A stretch of DNA of 64,000 nt, taken from Lacinutrix sp. Lineage in GTDB: Bacteria > Bacteroidota > Bacteroidia > Flavobacteriales > Flavobacteriaceae. The position numbers and the translations under genes were made by a program. The DNA is taken from contig NZ_JAQWGS010000024.1 in NCBI RefSeq assembly GCF_029238095.1, positions 78,568 to 142,567 of the forward strand, written 5' to 3'. The stretch's first letter is position 1. Each line of letters opens with the position of its first letter. The notes below the pieces were generated by a model. That model saw nothing but the letters and a program-made list of their open reading frames with translations. It was not told the origin of the DNA and made no database searches. Shown piece by piece: positions 33,938 through 44,157 of this stretch.

Positions 33938-34112
33938 ATTATACTCTAAATTTTTTGCAAAAGTAGTTTTTTTAATAGAATTATTAGCATAGTTGCTAAT
34001 ATTTCGTTGAAATGCAGATATTTAGTGTAATCAGATTTTAATTACTAAGGTATAGTTAATTGTAAATTGTTTAAAAATTGTATTTTGGTCTAATACTTGT
34101 TTTACAATTTTT

Positions 34113-36173
34113 ATGAAACACATTTTATTTATTTTCCTCTTGTTTATTTGTTTTACTATTCAGGCACAACAGACTGAATATGTTGATTTTAAAACTGTAA
34201 AAGCATCATTGTATATTGATTTAATCAAAGCAGAGGTTACCGGTTCTGTTGAATATAGTTTTGACATTTTAAAGGCAACAGATTCTATATTTTTAGATAG
34301 TCCAAACATAATCTATGACAGTATTGAAATAAATGGTTTAAATAATTTTAATCTAAATAGTGAAGCGATAGTATTAAATGGAATAGTAAAGAGAAATTTT
34401 GTTCAATCTAAAGATAATGTCATGGTAGTTAAGTATCATGTTAAACCCAAAAAAGCGCTGTATTTTATTAATAAAGATGAAGGAATTCAGGCCTGGACAC
34501 AAGGTCAAGGTAAATATACTAGCAACTGGTTGCCAAGTCTAGATGATACTAATGATAAGATGGAATTTGATTTAAGCATTAAAGCTGATTCAGATTATCA
34601 AGTAATTTCTAATGGACAGCTATTAAATATAGAAAAATCAGAAGGTTACAATACCTGGCATTACGATATGCAAAAGCCAATGTCAAGTTACTTAGTTGCA
34701 TTAACTATAGGCAAATACAATAAACAAGAACTTACTTCTAAAAGTGGCATACCAATAGAATTGTACTATTATCCAGAAGACTCTGCTAGAGTAGAACCAA
34801 CGTATCGCTATACCAAAAAGATGTTCGATTTTCTAGAAGAAGAAATAGGTGTGCCTTATCCTTGGCAAAACTATAAACAAGTGCCAGTAAAAGATTTTTT
34901 GTATTCTGGAATGGAGAATACAAGTCTCACAATTTTTAGTGATGATTTTATGATAGACGAGACTTCATTTGTAGATAAGAACTACGTAAATGTTAACGCT
35001 CATGAATTAGCACACCAGTGGTTTGGAGATTTTGTTACAGCTACAGAAGGTAAGCACCATTGGCTGCAAGAAGGTTTTGCGACCTATTATGCTTTGCTAG
35101 CAGAACACGAAGTTTTTGGAGACGATTATTATTATAATAGATTGTACGAATATGCAAAAGAGCTTATAGTTCAAGAGCAAGAAGATCAAGCAACAGCTTT
35201 ATTAGACGCAAAGGCGAGTAGTACAACGTTTTATAAAAAAGGAGCATGGGCTTTACACATGTTAAAGGAAATAGTTGGCGAGCAAGTGTTTAAACAAGCC
35301 GTTAAAAATTATTTAAACGCTTATGCTTATAAAAATGTAGAGACTCAAGATTTTATTACTGAAGTCGAAAAACTTTATGGACAGAATTTAAATAGTTTTG
35401 AGAACGAATGGTTACTAAGTAAAACGCTGCCATTAGCTAAAATGAGAGCAACATTAAAGCAAAATGAAAGTATTGCTTTTTTAGAAACCATAGAGCACTC
35501 TGCCTATTTAAGCTATAGAACAGACAATAATGGTTATGTGCCTTCAAGTTTGGTTACAGAGTTGCCAAAAGGCTTTTATACTGAAAGACTTGCCGTTTTA
35601 CGTGAGGCTTTAAAGAAGCCAGATTACCCAACATATAAAGATTTAATAGATGAAGCCTTTAATTCTAATGAAATTAAAACACGACAGTTACTAGCACAAC
35701 GCATACCTGAAGGTTTTAAAGCACAAAACGAGTCCTTATTAAAAGATGCTTCTTATTTAACTGTAGAATATGCATTAATGAATTTATGGTCTAAATTCCC
35801 AAAAGACAGAGCTAAATATCTTGAAACTACCAAAGAAATTATTGGTTTTAACGATAAAAATGTAAGGTGTTTATGGTTAACTTTAGCCTTAATAACACCA
35901 GAATATAATCCAGCATTTAACGATGTTTACTTAAGAGAATTAAAAGACTACACATCGTCTCAATATGGTTTTAAAACACGTCAAAATGCTTTTTCTTATA
36001 TTAACAACATTCAAATTTTTGATTTCGAAACTTTAGCTAATCTTATTGATGCCACAAATCATCATAATTGGAGATTTAAGAGTTTTGCAAGCGATTTATT
36101 ACAATCTTTGAGTGAAGACCAAAAATATAAGTCTATAATTAGTGATTTGCAGGAACAATTAAAAAACAAATAA
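34113..36173 (+). CDS. M1 family aminopeptidase, secreted
   Basis: SGMENTSLTIF; VNAHELAHQWFGDFVTATEGKHHWLQEGFATYYALLAE (HExxH-x18-E). Confidence 0.93.
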   Translation: MKHILFIFLLFICFTIQAQQTEYVDFKTVKASLYIDLIKAEVTGSVEYSFDILKATDSIFLDSPNIIYDSIEINGLNNFNLNSEAIVLNGIVKRNFVQSKDNVMVVKYHVKPKKALYFINKDEGIQAWTQGQGKYTSNWLPSLDDTNDKMEFDLSIKADSDYQVISNGQLLNIEKSEGYNTWHYDMQKPMSSYLVALTIGKYNKQELTSKSGIPIELYYYPEDSARVEPTYRYTKKMFDFLEEEIGVPYPWQNYKQVPVKDFLYSGMENTSLTIFSDDFMIDETSFVDKNYVNVNAHELAHQWFGDFVTATEGKHHWLQEGFATYYALLAEHEVFGDDYYYNRLYEYAKELIVQEQEDQATALLDAKASSTTFYKKGAWALHMLKEIVGEQVFKQAVKNYLNAYAYKNVETQDFITEVEKLYGQNLNSFENEWLLSKTLPLAKMRATLKQNESIAFLETIEHSAYLSYRTDNNGYVPSSLVTELPKGFYTERLAVLREALKKPDYPTYKDLIDEAFNSNEIKTRQLLAQRIPEGFKAQNESLLKDASYLTVEYALMNLWSKFPKDRAKYLETTKEIIGFNDKNVRCLWLTLALITPEYNPAFNDVYLRELKDYTSSQYGFKTRQNAFSYINNIQIFDFETLANLIDATNHHNWRFKSFASDLLQSLSEDQKYKSIISDLQEQLKNK

Positions 36174-36235
36174 ATTAGATTTTCATCTTTGCTAAAATTA
36201 ATTTAGCTTAAACTAGAAAACATAAAACGATACTT

Positions 36236-37162
36236 TTGAAAGCATTAGTAATATCTGGAGGAGGAAGTAAAGGCGCATTTGCTGGAGGCGTTGCTCAATA
36301 CCTTATTGAACAAAAAGGAAGAGCGTACGATATGTTTTTAGGCACCTCAACAGGTATCTTATTAGTACCACATTTAGCATCTAACGATATTGGTAAGTTG
36401 TATGATGTGTTTACTAATGTAAATCAAAATTCTATATTTAGTATTAATCCATTTGTTGTAAAAAAGAAAAATGGTAGAGAATATGTTTATATAAACTACT
36501 TAAGTACTATACTTCAGTTTATAAAGAGAAAACGTACGTTTGGTGAAAGTAAATCATTAAGAAAATCTATTAAAAAAAACTTTACTCAAGAAGAATTTAA
36601 TCGTATTCGTGAAACTAAAGAAGATGTAGTTGTAACCGTTGCAAATTTGTCTAAAAATAGAACCGAATATAAATCTATTAACGATTTTAGTTATGAAGAA
36701 TTTTGCGATTGGATTTGGATTTCGTGTAATTACATTCCTTTTATGTCTTTGGTAAAAAGAAATGGTTTTGAATATGCAGATGGAGGTTTAGGCTGTGTTG
36801 TGCCTATTAGAGAAGCTATAAATAGAGGCGCAACAGAAGTTGATGCTATTATTTTAGAAAGCGAAAATCTTGAATACAATAAAGTACTTGGTAAAAACCC
36901 GTTTTCTTTAATGATAAACCTTTTTGGGCACTTGCTAGATCAGGTTGAAAAAGGAGACATTACAATTGGTAAATTAGCTGCGTTACATAAAAATGTTACA
37001 CTAAACTTATATTATACACCAACAAAATTAACCGAAAACTCTCTTATTTTCAATAAGGTTTTAATGGAGAAATGGTGGATGGAAGGTTTTTTATATGCTC
37101 AAGAAAAGCATGAAGACGATAATCCTCTAAGTTCTACTGTACCAATTAGGCCAGAAATCTAA
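36236..37162 (+). CDS. Patatin-like phospholipase (TTG start)
   Basis: VISGGGSKGAFAGG oxyanion loop, GTSTG nucleophile elbow, ADGGLG. Confidence 0.85.
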   Translation: MKALVISGGGSKGAFAGGVAQYLIEQKGRAYDMFLGTSTGILLVPHLASNDIGKLYDVFTNVNQNSIFSINPFVVKKKNGREYVYINYLSTILQFIKRKRTFGESKSLRKSIKKNFTQEEFNRIRETKEDVVVTVANLSKNRTEYKSINDFSYEEFCDWIWISCNYIPFMSLVKRNGFEYADGGLGCVVPIREAINRGATEVDAIILESENLEYNKVLGKNPFSLMINLFGHLLDQVEKGDITIGKLAALHKNVTLNLYYTPTKLTENSLIFNKVLMEKWWMEGFLYAQEKHEDDNPLSSTVPIRPEI

Positions 37163-37191
37163 CGATAGACTTTAAACTTCAAATCTTTACT

Positions 37192-37713
37192 TTACTGCCA
37201 AAGATTGCTAACTTCTTCTTTAATAAAGGATAATCCTGCATGACTTGGTGGAACTTTATCTATCATATCTTTTAAAATAACTTCTCTTAGTTTATCTGCA
37301 GAATCTACAGTATCACTCGTAGAAGCTTTTCTAATAAGTTGAATCGTTGCATTTTTTGAAGCATTAATAAGCGTCCAGCAATCAGTAGTCACATAAATTT
37401 GTTGCGATAAATTATGTTCGAATTCTTGTTCTATACTATTAGTAAGTAGGCTTTCGTAATCGTCTTTATTAGAAGATATTGGCGCTACTCTTGTTAAAAG
37501 TTTGTTTGGCGAAATGCGCTCCAAAAATAACGAAAAGCGTTCGTAAGCTTGTAAACGTTGTGGTAAAGCTTCTTTTTGTAATTGCTTTAACATTAAAAAT
37601 CGACGTCTATTATCTTCATTTTGAACATGCTCTCTAAAAAATAAAAAAGCTATGGCACCAACAATTAAAGAAGGGATTACAAACATGAGTAAGTTAAGTA
37701 ATTGGTCTTCCAT
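37192..37713 (-). CDS. Conserved hypothetical protein with N-terminal TM segment
   Basis: ORF; MEDQLLNLLMFVIPSLIVGAIAFLFF TM helix. Confidence 0.6.
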   Translation of the reverse strand: MEDQLLNLLMFVIPSLIVGAIAFLFFREHVQNEDNRRRFLMLKQLQKEALPQRLQAYERFSLFLERISPNKLLTRVAPISSNKDDYESLLTNSIEQEFEHNLSQQIYVTTDCWTLINASKNATIQLIRKASTSDTVDSADKLREVILKDMIDKVPPSHAGLSFIKEEVSNLWQ

Positions 37714-37956
37714 ATATATCGTCTTTAGGTTTTAGCAAACTTAATATGTTTTTAATTAGTGTACAAGAAAAACCGTTAATGGAATGAACACTGTTTTTTA
37801 TAGAATGAAAACGCTAGGAGGTAAAATGGTAGTATTTTTCTTATAACAACTAAAGTATATTTGAATTATTGCTATTACCTGTATTAATTAATAATCGTCA
37901 GTTTTAGTAATACATTTTAACCGACGATTTTTCTAAAACTATTAAACCTTGTACTT

Positions 37957-39645
37957 ATGAAAACAAAACTACTTTTAAAATTTCTCTTCTGTCTATTAGC
38001 TTTTAATTTATCATTTAGCCAAAATACACCTTTACCAAATGGTAGTTTTAATAATGCTGTTGATATTGGTTTTTGGTCTGTAGCCTCAAGTAATGCAACA
38101 AAATCTTGGTTTAATGGTGGTTGTCAATCTCTTTTTGTCGATAACTTACCAAACAATCCTAGTAATTTAAGTACAACAATTACATCATCTGTTTTTAGTG
38201 TTGGTTTATCTGGAAATTACGAATTAGAATTAGAGTATGGATTAATTTATTCTGGAACAGCACCTATTTTTGAATTTATAGATTCCTCTAATGCAGTTAT
38301 TAGTCCTACATCAACAACAACAGTTGCTGGAACTTGTACAGATTGGCCAAATGCTAAAAATAGTAAATTAGTTTTTTCCAATTTAAGCTCAGGGAATTAC
38401 CAATTAAGAATAACCATACCTAAATCACAGTTTTTTCTAGATGGAGCAGCATTAGGAGCTTATAATCCTATAACTGTAAGCGGTAGTGTAAACAATGCTG
38501 GTTGTTCAAATAGTAATATGTTGAATAATTTTCCAATGAAAATTACAAATCTAGGTGATAACTCAACAGCTTACACATCAACCATAAATGGAAATTACAC
38601 GTTTATGTTACCCGAAACTACAGGGAATTTTTTAATAGAGCCAGTTTCTAGCGGAAATATTGTAGCTACGCCAAATAGTATAAGTTTAACAATTAACTCT
38701 TTTTCTAGCTCTTATTTAAATAATGATTTTTGTTTAACAAGTAATATTAGCGGAATAGATGTTGAAACACAATTAGTTGCCCAAAACCTGGCAAGACCAG
38801 GATTTGTTGCTAATTATAATTTAATTTATAAAAATAATGGCGATACCACAACAGGAAATGAAACTATAGTTTTAAATTTTGATAGTTCTAAAATAGCGTA
38901 TGTTGCTGCATCTGCTTCAATTACACCAACAAGTACATCAAGTAATTCTATAACTTGGAATTATAGTAATTTAACTGCTCTAGAAATTAGAAATATAACA
39001 CTATCTTTTAATGTATTATCTCCACCAACGGTTAATGGTGGAGACCTTTTAAGTTTTACAGGAATTATTACATCAGTTTCAGATGCTAATCCAGTTAATA
39101 ATAGCATTAACTTAAATCAAACCGTTGTAAATGCTTATGACCCTAATGATGTGTTATGTTTGAAAGGCGATGAGATTTCACCATCACAAATAGGAGACTA
39201 TTTAACCTACAGAATCCGTTTTCAAAATACAGGAACTGCTTCTGCTGTAAATATTTCGGTTAAAACAGATTTAGATGCAGATTTAGATTGGACTACGTTT
39301 CAGCCAATTTCTGCTTCACACGCTTACACAACGTCTATAACCAACGGGAATGAATTAACATACAGTTTTAATACTATCAATTTGGCAGATAGTACATCAG
39401 ACGAGTCTAATAGTCATGGGTGGATTTTTTATAAAATTAAACCTAAAAATACAACAGTTGTAGGTGATGCGTTTGATGCTACAGCAAGTATTTATTTCGA
39501 TTTTAATCCAGCAGTAGTTACAAATACTTATACAACTACTATTGTTTCACCTTCAACTTATGTGCCAGACGATAATTTTGAAAACTATTTAGAAACACAC
39601 GATGCTAATGCAAATGTAGTTACTGTTGGAGATCCAACAAGTATA
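37957..39645 (+). pseudogene. 3'-truncated secreted protein (DUF11-like repeats; LRR and T9SS domain apparently lost)
   Basis: Signal peptide MKTKLLLKFLFCLLAFNLSFSQ; NAYDPNDVLCLKGDEISPSQIGDYLTYRIRFQNTGTASAVNISVKTDLDADLDW; stops being recognisable after YVPDDNFENYLETHDANANVVTVGDPTS. The ORF then runs antisense through another gene to 39753. Confidence 0.75.
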
Positions 39646-39863
39646 CGGTTAAAAGGTAATTCTTCTCTGTTATTAGCCACAAAATATTGTCTCATTTCTG
39701 GACCAATACTTTCTAGCCAATATCGTATATGTCCAACAATAGGAAAGTTGTGACTTATTGTATGTTTTTTTTGAAAGACATCACGAATAGCTATAATTAC
39801 TAAAACAATAATAATCCAAAGCCACCAAGAGATTGAAGATAGAAAGTTAAGAATGGTATTCAT
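39643..39863 (-). pseudogene. 3'-truncated FMN-binding glutamate synthase family gene (N-terminal about 73 aa only)
   Basis: MNTILNFLSSISWWLWIIIVLVIIAIRDVFQKKHTISHNFPIVGHIRYWLESIGPEMRQYFVANNREELPFNRI is the characteristic N-terminus of this family; it then runs into unrelated sequence. Confidence 0.75.
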
Positions 39864-40027
39864 ATTTCAATAAAATTTCTCAAAAATAAGGATATTCTTT
39901 ATTTTTAGATAGCATATAGTAAAAAACAAACGTCTTTTTTTATATTAATTGTTTATAATTATTAATAAAACCAATGGGTTTAAACCTTAGCAATAGTTAT
40001 TTTTGAAGCTTAAAAACGTAAAGAGAT

Positions 40028-42367
40028 TTGGAAAAATATTTAAGTCAGTTAAATGAAGCGCAATATGAACCAACAGTCCAAAAAAATGGACCTATGATTA
40101 TTATTGCAGGTGCAGGATCTGGTAAAACACGTGTTTTAACCTACAGAATAGCTTACTTAATGAGCCAAGGCATAGATGCTTTTAATATTCTTGCTTTAAC
40201 TTTTACAAATAAAGCTGCCAAAGAAATGAAAGGCAGAATAGCTGATATAGTTGGTGATGGAGAAGCTAAAAACTTATGGATGGGAACATTTCACTCTGTT
40301 TTTGCTAAGATTTTACGTTTTGAAGGACACCATTTAGGGTTTCCAAGTAACTTTACAATTTACGATACCCAAGATTCTCAAAAACTTTTAGGCTCCATTA
40401 TTAAAGAAATGGGCTTAGATAAGGATATTTATAAAACCAAGCAGGTTTACAGTAGGATTTCCTCATATAAAAATAGTTTAATTACTGTAAAAGCATACTT
40501 TAAAAATCCAGAGCTTCTAGAAGCTGATGCCATGGCTCGTAGACCAAAAATGGGAGACATTTATGCAGAATATGTAAACCGTTGTTTTAAAGCTGGAGCC
40601 ATGGATTTTGATGATTTATTATTAAGAACCAACGAATTATTAACTCGTTTTCCAGCTGTTTTAGCAAAATATCAAGATAAGTTTCGTTACATTTTAGTAG
40701 ATGAGTATCAAGATACAAACCACTCTCAATATCTTATTGTAAGAGCCTTGGCAGACCGTTTTCAAAATATATGCGTTGTTGGAGACGATGCGCAAAGTAT
40801 TTATGCTTTTCGTGGAGCAAACATAAACAACATCTTAAATTTCCAGAAAGATTACGACAATGTTAAAATGTACCGTTTAGAACAAAATTACCGTTCTACA
40901 AAAAACATAGTAGGTGCAGCAAATTCAGTAATCGAACATAATAAAACCAAATTAGATAAAATAGTTTGGACTGCTAACGACGAAGGTGAAAAAGTAAAAG
41001 TGCATCGCTCTTTAACTGATGGAGATGAAGGACGTTACGTTGCAAGTACTATTTGGGAAGAAAAAATGAACAACCAATTGCTAAACAGTGATTTTGCCAT
41101 TTTATACCGTACCAATTCGCAATCACGTGCTATGGAAGATGCTTTACGCAAGCGAAATATACCTTATCGTATTTATGGAGGTACTTCATTTTACCAGCGT
41201 AAAGAAATAAAAGACGTTACTGCGTATTTGCGTTTAATATTAAATTCGGCAGATGAAGAAGCTTTAAAACGAGTTATTAATTTTCCAGGTCGTGGTATTG
41301 GGCAAACAACAATAGATCGATTAGTAGTAGCAGCAAATGAAACTGGCAAAACCATTTTTGGTTTATTAAAGGAGATTGATACTATCACTATTAATATTAA
41401 TAATGGTACCAAAAACAAACTAAAAGACTTTGTTACTTTAATTGAGAGTTATCAAGTATTAAATCAAACAGCAAATGCTTTTGACCTAGCAGAGCATGTT
41501 ACTAAAACGAGTGGTTTAATTAGAGAGTTTAATAAAGATGGAACACCAGAAGGTGTTATGCGACTGGAAAATGTAGAAGAACTCTTAAACGGTATCAAAG
41601 ACTTTGTTGAAGGCCAATTAGAAATAGCAGATTCTAAAGATGACTTGGCAGAATTTTTAGAAGATGTCGCATTAGCTACAGATTTAGATGGAGATAAAGG
41701 CGATCCAAATCATGTGGCATTAATGACAATTCATTCGTCTAAAGGCTTAGAATTTAATCATGTATTTATTGTTGGTCTAGAAGAAGACTTATTTCCAAGT
41801 GCCATGAGCATGAATACAAGAAGTGAACTAGAAGAAGAAAGACGATTATTTTATGTAGCTTTGACAAGAGCAGAGAAAAAAGCACATTTAACCTATGCTT
41901 TATCTCGATACCGTTGGGGAAAATTAGTAGATTCTGAGCCAAGTCGTTTTATAGAAGAAATAGAAGACGAGTTTTTAGATATCATTACTCCAATAGAAGA
42001 ACGTCGCATTAACCCAATGTTATCAGCAGATATTTTTGGTGATGTAGAACCTAATACAATAAGATTTAAAAAAGCAGTACAACCTAAATTTATTAAGAAA
42101 GTGGCAAAAAAGAAAGAACCTGTAAACTTTGAAATAAGTGCTCCAAAAAAAATGAAAAAAGCGTCAGAAGTAGAAATACCAGCAGATGCTAATTTGTTTG
42201 ATGGAGAACTTACCGTTGGAAATAGAGTAAAACACTTAAAATTTGGTAGAGGAGAAGTGTTAAAAATTGAAGGAAAAGGTGCAGATAAAAAAGCCGAAAT
42301 TGATTTTGAATTTGGTGGCTTAAAAAAGCTGCTACTAAGGTTTGCTAAATTAGAAGTTATAGGTTAA
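40028..42367 (+). CDS. UvrD/PcrA-type ATP-dependent DNA helicase (TTG start)
   Basis: IIAGAGSGKTRVLTYRIAYL; VDEYQDTNHSQY; VGDDAQSIYAFRGA; ALTRAEKKAHLTYA. Confidence 0.95.
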   Translation: MEKYLSQLNEAQYEPTVQKNGPMIIIAGAGSGKTRVLTYRIAYLMSQGIDAFNILALTFTNKAAKEMKGRIADIVGDGEAKNLWMGTFHSVFAKILRFEGHHLGFPSNFTIYDTQDSQKLLGSIIKEMGLDKDIYKTKQVYSRISSYKNSLITVKAYFKNPELLEADAMARRPKMGDIYAEYVNRCFKAGAMDFDDLLLRTNELLTRFPAVLAKYQDKFRYILVDEYQDTNHSQYLIVRALADRFQNICVVGDDAQSIYAFRGANINNILNFQKDYDNVKMYRLEQNYRSTKNIVGAANSVIEHNKTKLDKIVWTANDEGEKVKVHRSLTDGDEGRYVASTIWEEKMNNQLLNSDFAILYRTNSQSRAMEDALRKRNIPYRIYGGTSFYQRKEIKDVTAYLRLILNSADEEALKRVINFPGRGIGQTTIDRLVVAANETGKTIFGLLKEIDTITININNGTKNKLKDFVTLIESYQVLNQTANAFDLAEHVTKTSGLIREFNKDGTPEGVMRLENVEELLNGIKDFVEGQLEIADSKDDLAEFLEDVALATDLDGDKGDPNHVALMTIHSSKGLEFNHVFIVGLEEDLFPSAMSMNTRSELEEERRLFYVALTRAEKKAHLTYALSRYRWGKLVDSEPSRFIEEIEDEFLDIITPIEERRINPMLSADIFGDVEPNTIRFKKAVQPKFIKKVAKKKEPVNFEISAPKKMKKASEVEIPADANLFDGELTVGNRVKHLKFGRGEVLKIEGKGADKKAEIDFEFGGLKKLLLRFAKLEVIG

Positions 42368-42394
42368 AATAACTTTAGATAAAAATATCTAGCC

Positions 42395-43015
42395 ATGGCA
42401 GACTTAATTAAAATATATGAAGAGAATCCAAATCCTAAAGCGATTAAAAAAGTAATCGACGTTTTAAAACAAGGAGGCTTGGTAATTTATCCAACAGATA
42501 CTGTTTATGGTTTGGGTTGCGATATCAATAACTCTAAAGCCTTAGAGAGAATAGCAAGAATAAAAGGTGTTAAACTAGAAAAAGCTAAATTGTCTTTTAT
42601 ATGTTATGATTTGAGTAATTTAAGCGATTATGTAAAGCAGATAGATTCAAGCACCTTTAAAATTCTTAAACGTGCATTACCAGGACCTTATACTTTTATT
42701 TTACCTGGATCGAAGTCTTTACCATCTGTTTTTAAAAAGAAAAAAGAAGTAGGAATAAGAATTCCAAATAACAATATTACATTAGAGATTGTAAAAGCTT
42801 TAGGTAATCCTTTAGTGTCTACATCTATTCGTGACGAAGACGAAATTTTAGATTACACTACAGATCCAGAATTAATACTTGAAAAGTGGGATAATTTGGT
42901 CGATTTAGTTATAGATGGTGGTTATGGAGGTAACGAAGGTTCAACCATAGTAGATTTATCTAAAGACGAGCCCGAAGTAATAAGAGAAGGTAAAGGAAGT
43001 TTAGATATTTTTTAA
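42395..43015 (+). CDS. L-threonylcarbamoyladenylate synthase (Sua5/YciO/YrdC family)
   Basis: GGLVIYPTDTVYGLGCDINN; KALPGPYTFIL-type motif; VGIRIPNN; STIVDLS. Confidence 0.9.
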   Translation: MADLIKIYEENPNPKAIKKVIDVLKQGGLVIYPTDTVYGLGCDINNSKALERIARIKGVKLEKAKLSFICYDLSNLSDYVKQIDSSTFKILKRALPGPYTFILPGSKSLPSVFKKKKEVGIRIPNNNITLEIVKALGNPLVSTSIRDEDEILDYTTDPELILEKWDNLVDLVIDGGYGGNEGSTIVDLSKDEPEVIREGKGSLDIF

Positions 43016-43131
43016 AAAATGAAAAAACCTGTAAACAATAGTACAAACTATGTTGGGTTAAAGCTTACGATTTAAATAAAAAACATTCTACAAAAGCACT
43101 TTTAATTGGACTTTTGCTAATTAGTTTTAAT

Positions 43132-43164
43132 AAAAAAGCTCAACCAAAAGGTTGAGCTTTTTAC
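43132..43164. terminator. Terminator hairpin between converging genes
   Basis: aaaaaagctcaacc aaaa ggttgagcttttt. Confidence 0.8.
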
Positions 43165-43185
43165 TATGTATTAAAATCTAAAAAA

Positions 43186-44064
43186 TTACTCTTCTTTAGA
43201 TAAATTTTTCATTTCAGTTTCAATCATTTCATAAAACTGATCGATTTTTGGAAGAATGTATATTTTAGTTCTTCTGTTAATGGCTTTATTTGTAGGAGAG
43301 TCATTAGCTACTAAAGGTAAATGATCTCCACGACCAGCAGCAATTAGTTGTTCTGGTTTAACACCTAGTTCTTGAAGCGCTCTAACAATAGCTGTACTAC
43401 GTTTTACACTTAAATCCCAGTTATCTAATAAAACACCTTTACTATATGGTACATTGTCTGTATGACCTTCTACCATTGCTTCAAAGTTAGGCTTGCCATT
43501 TATTACGGTTGCTACTTTTCCTAAGATTTCATTTGCTCTTGGCGAAATGTTATAGCTTCCAGTTTGAAACAGTAACTTATCTGATAAAGAGATGAAAACA
43601 ACACTTTTTTCAACATTTATTTCAATGTCTTCGTCATTTAAACCAACTTCTTTTTTTAAGCTTGTTACTAAAGCAATTGTTACACTGTCTTTTTTGGTTA
43701 AAGCGTCTTGTAATCTAGATATTTTTAACTCTTTTTCTCTTATGCTTTCTAAAGACTTCTCTAAGTTTTTGGCACCTTGCGTTGTTAAAACAGTCATGTC
43801 TTTTGAACTTTCGATGAGAGCTTTGTTGCTAGATTTTAAATCTGTTAAGGCATCTTTAGCGTCTTTTAATCGTTGATTTATCTCTATAATACGTGCAGAA
43901 GCTGCTGCTTCATCTGCTAAACATTTGTTTAGTTTAACAGTTGCAGTATTTAAAAGGTCTTGTGTGTTTTTTTGTTTTTCTTCAAGTGCCATAAAGTCTT
44001 TTTTAGAGACACATGAACTTAATGTTAATAGTGCTACAGCACTAAGTACTAATAGTTTTTTCAT
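43186..44064 (-). CDS. OmpA family lipoprotein
   Basis: Lipobox-like LSSC; FEAMVEGHTDNVPYSKG..WDLSVKRSTAIVRALQELGVKPEQLIAAGRGDHLPLVANDSPTNKAINRRTKI. Confidence 0.92.
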   Translation of the reverse strand: MKKLLVLSAVALLTLSSCVSKKDFMALEEKQKNTQDLLNTATVKLNKCLADEAAASARIIEINQRLKDAKDALTDLKSSNKALIESSKDMTVLTTQGAKNLEKSLESIREKELKISRLQDALTKKDSVTIALVTSLKKEVGLNDEDIEINVEKSVVFISLSDKLLFQTGSYNISPRANEILGKVATVINGKPNFEAMVEGHTDNVPYSKGVLLDNWDLSVKRSTAIVRALQELGVKPEQLIAAGRGDHLPLVANDSPTNKAINRRTKIYILPKIDQFYEMIETEMKNLSKEE

Positions 44065-44157
44065 AATTATTTATAGATAAAATTAAATTTTAACATACCA
44101 AAAGTAGCTATTTTTAAAATGTTAAAACAAGTATTAACAAAATTTTTGCTAAAACTT

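Noticed and set aside
39585-39753. Taking the 3' end of the 598-aa ORF and the last residues of the 92-aa ORF as genuine protein tails
   Set aside because: Each tail is the antisense of the other gene fragment; treated as read-through past a junction.
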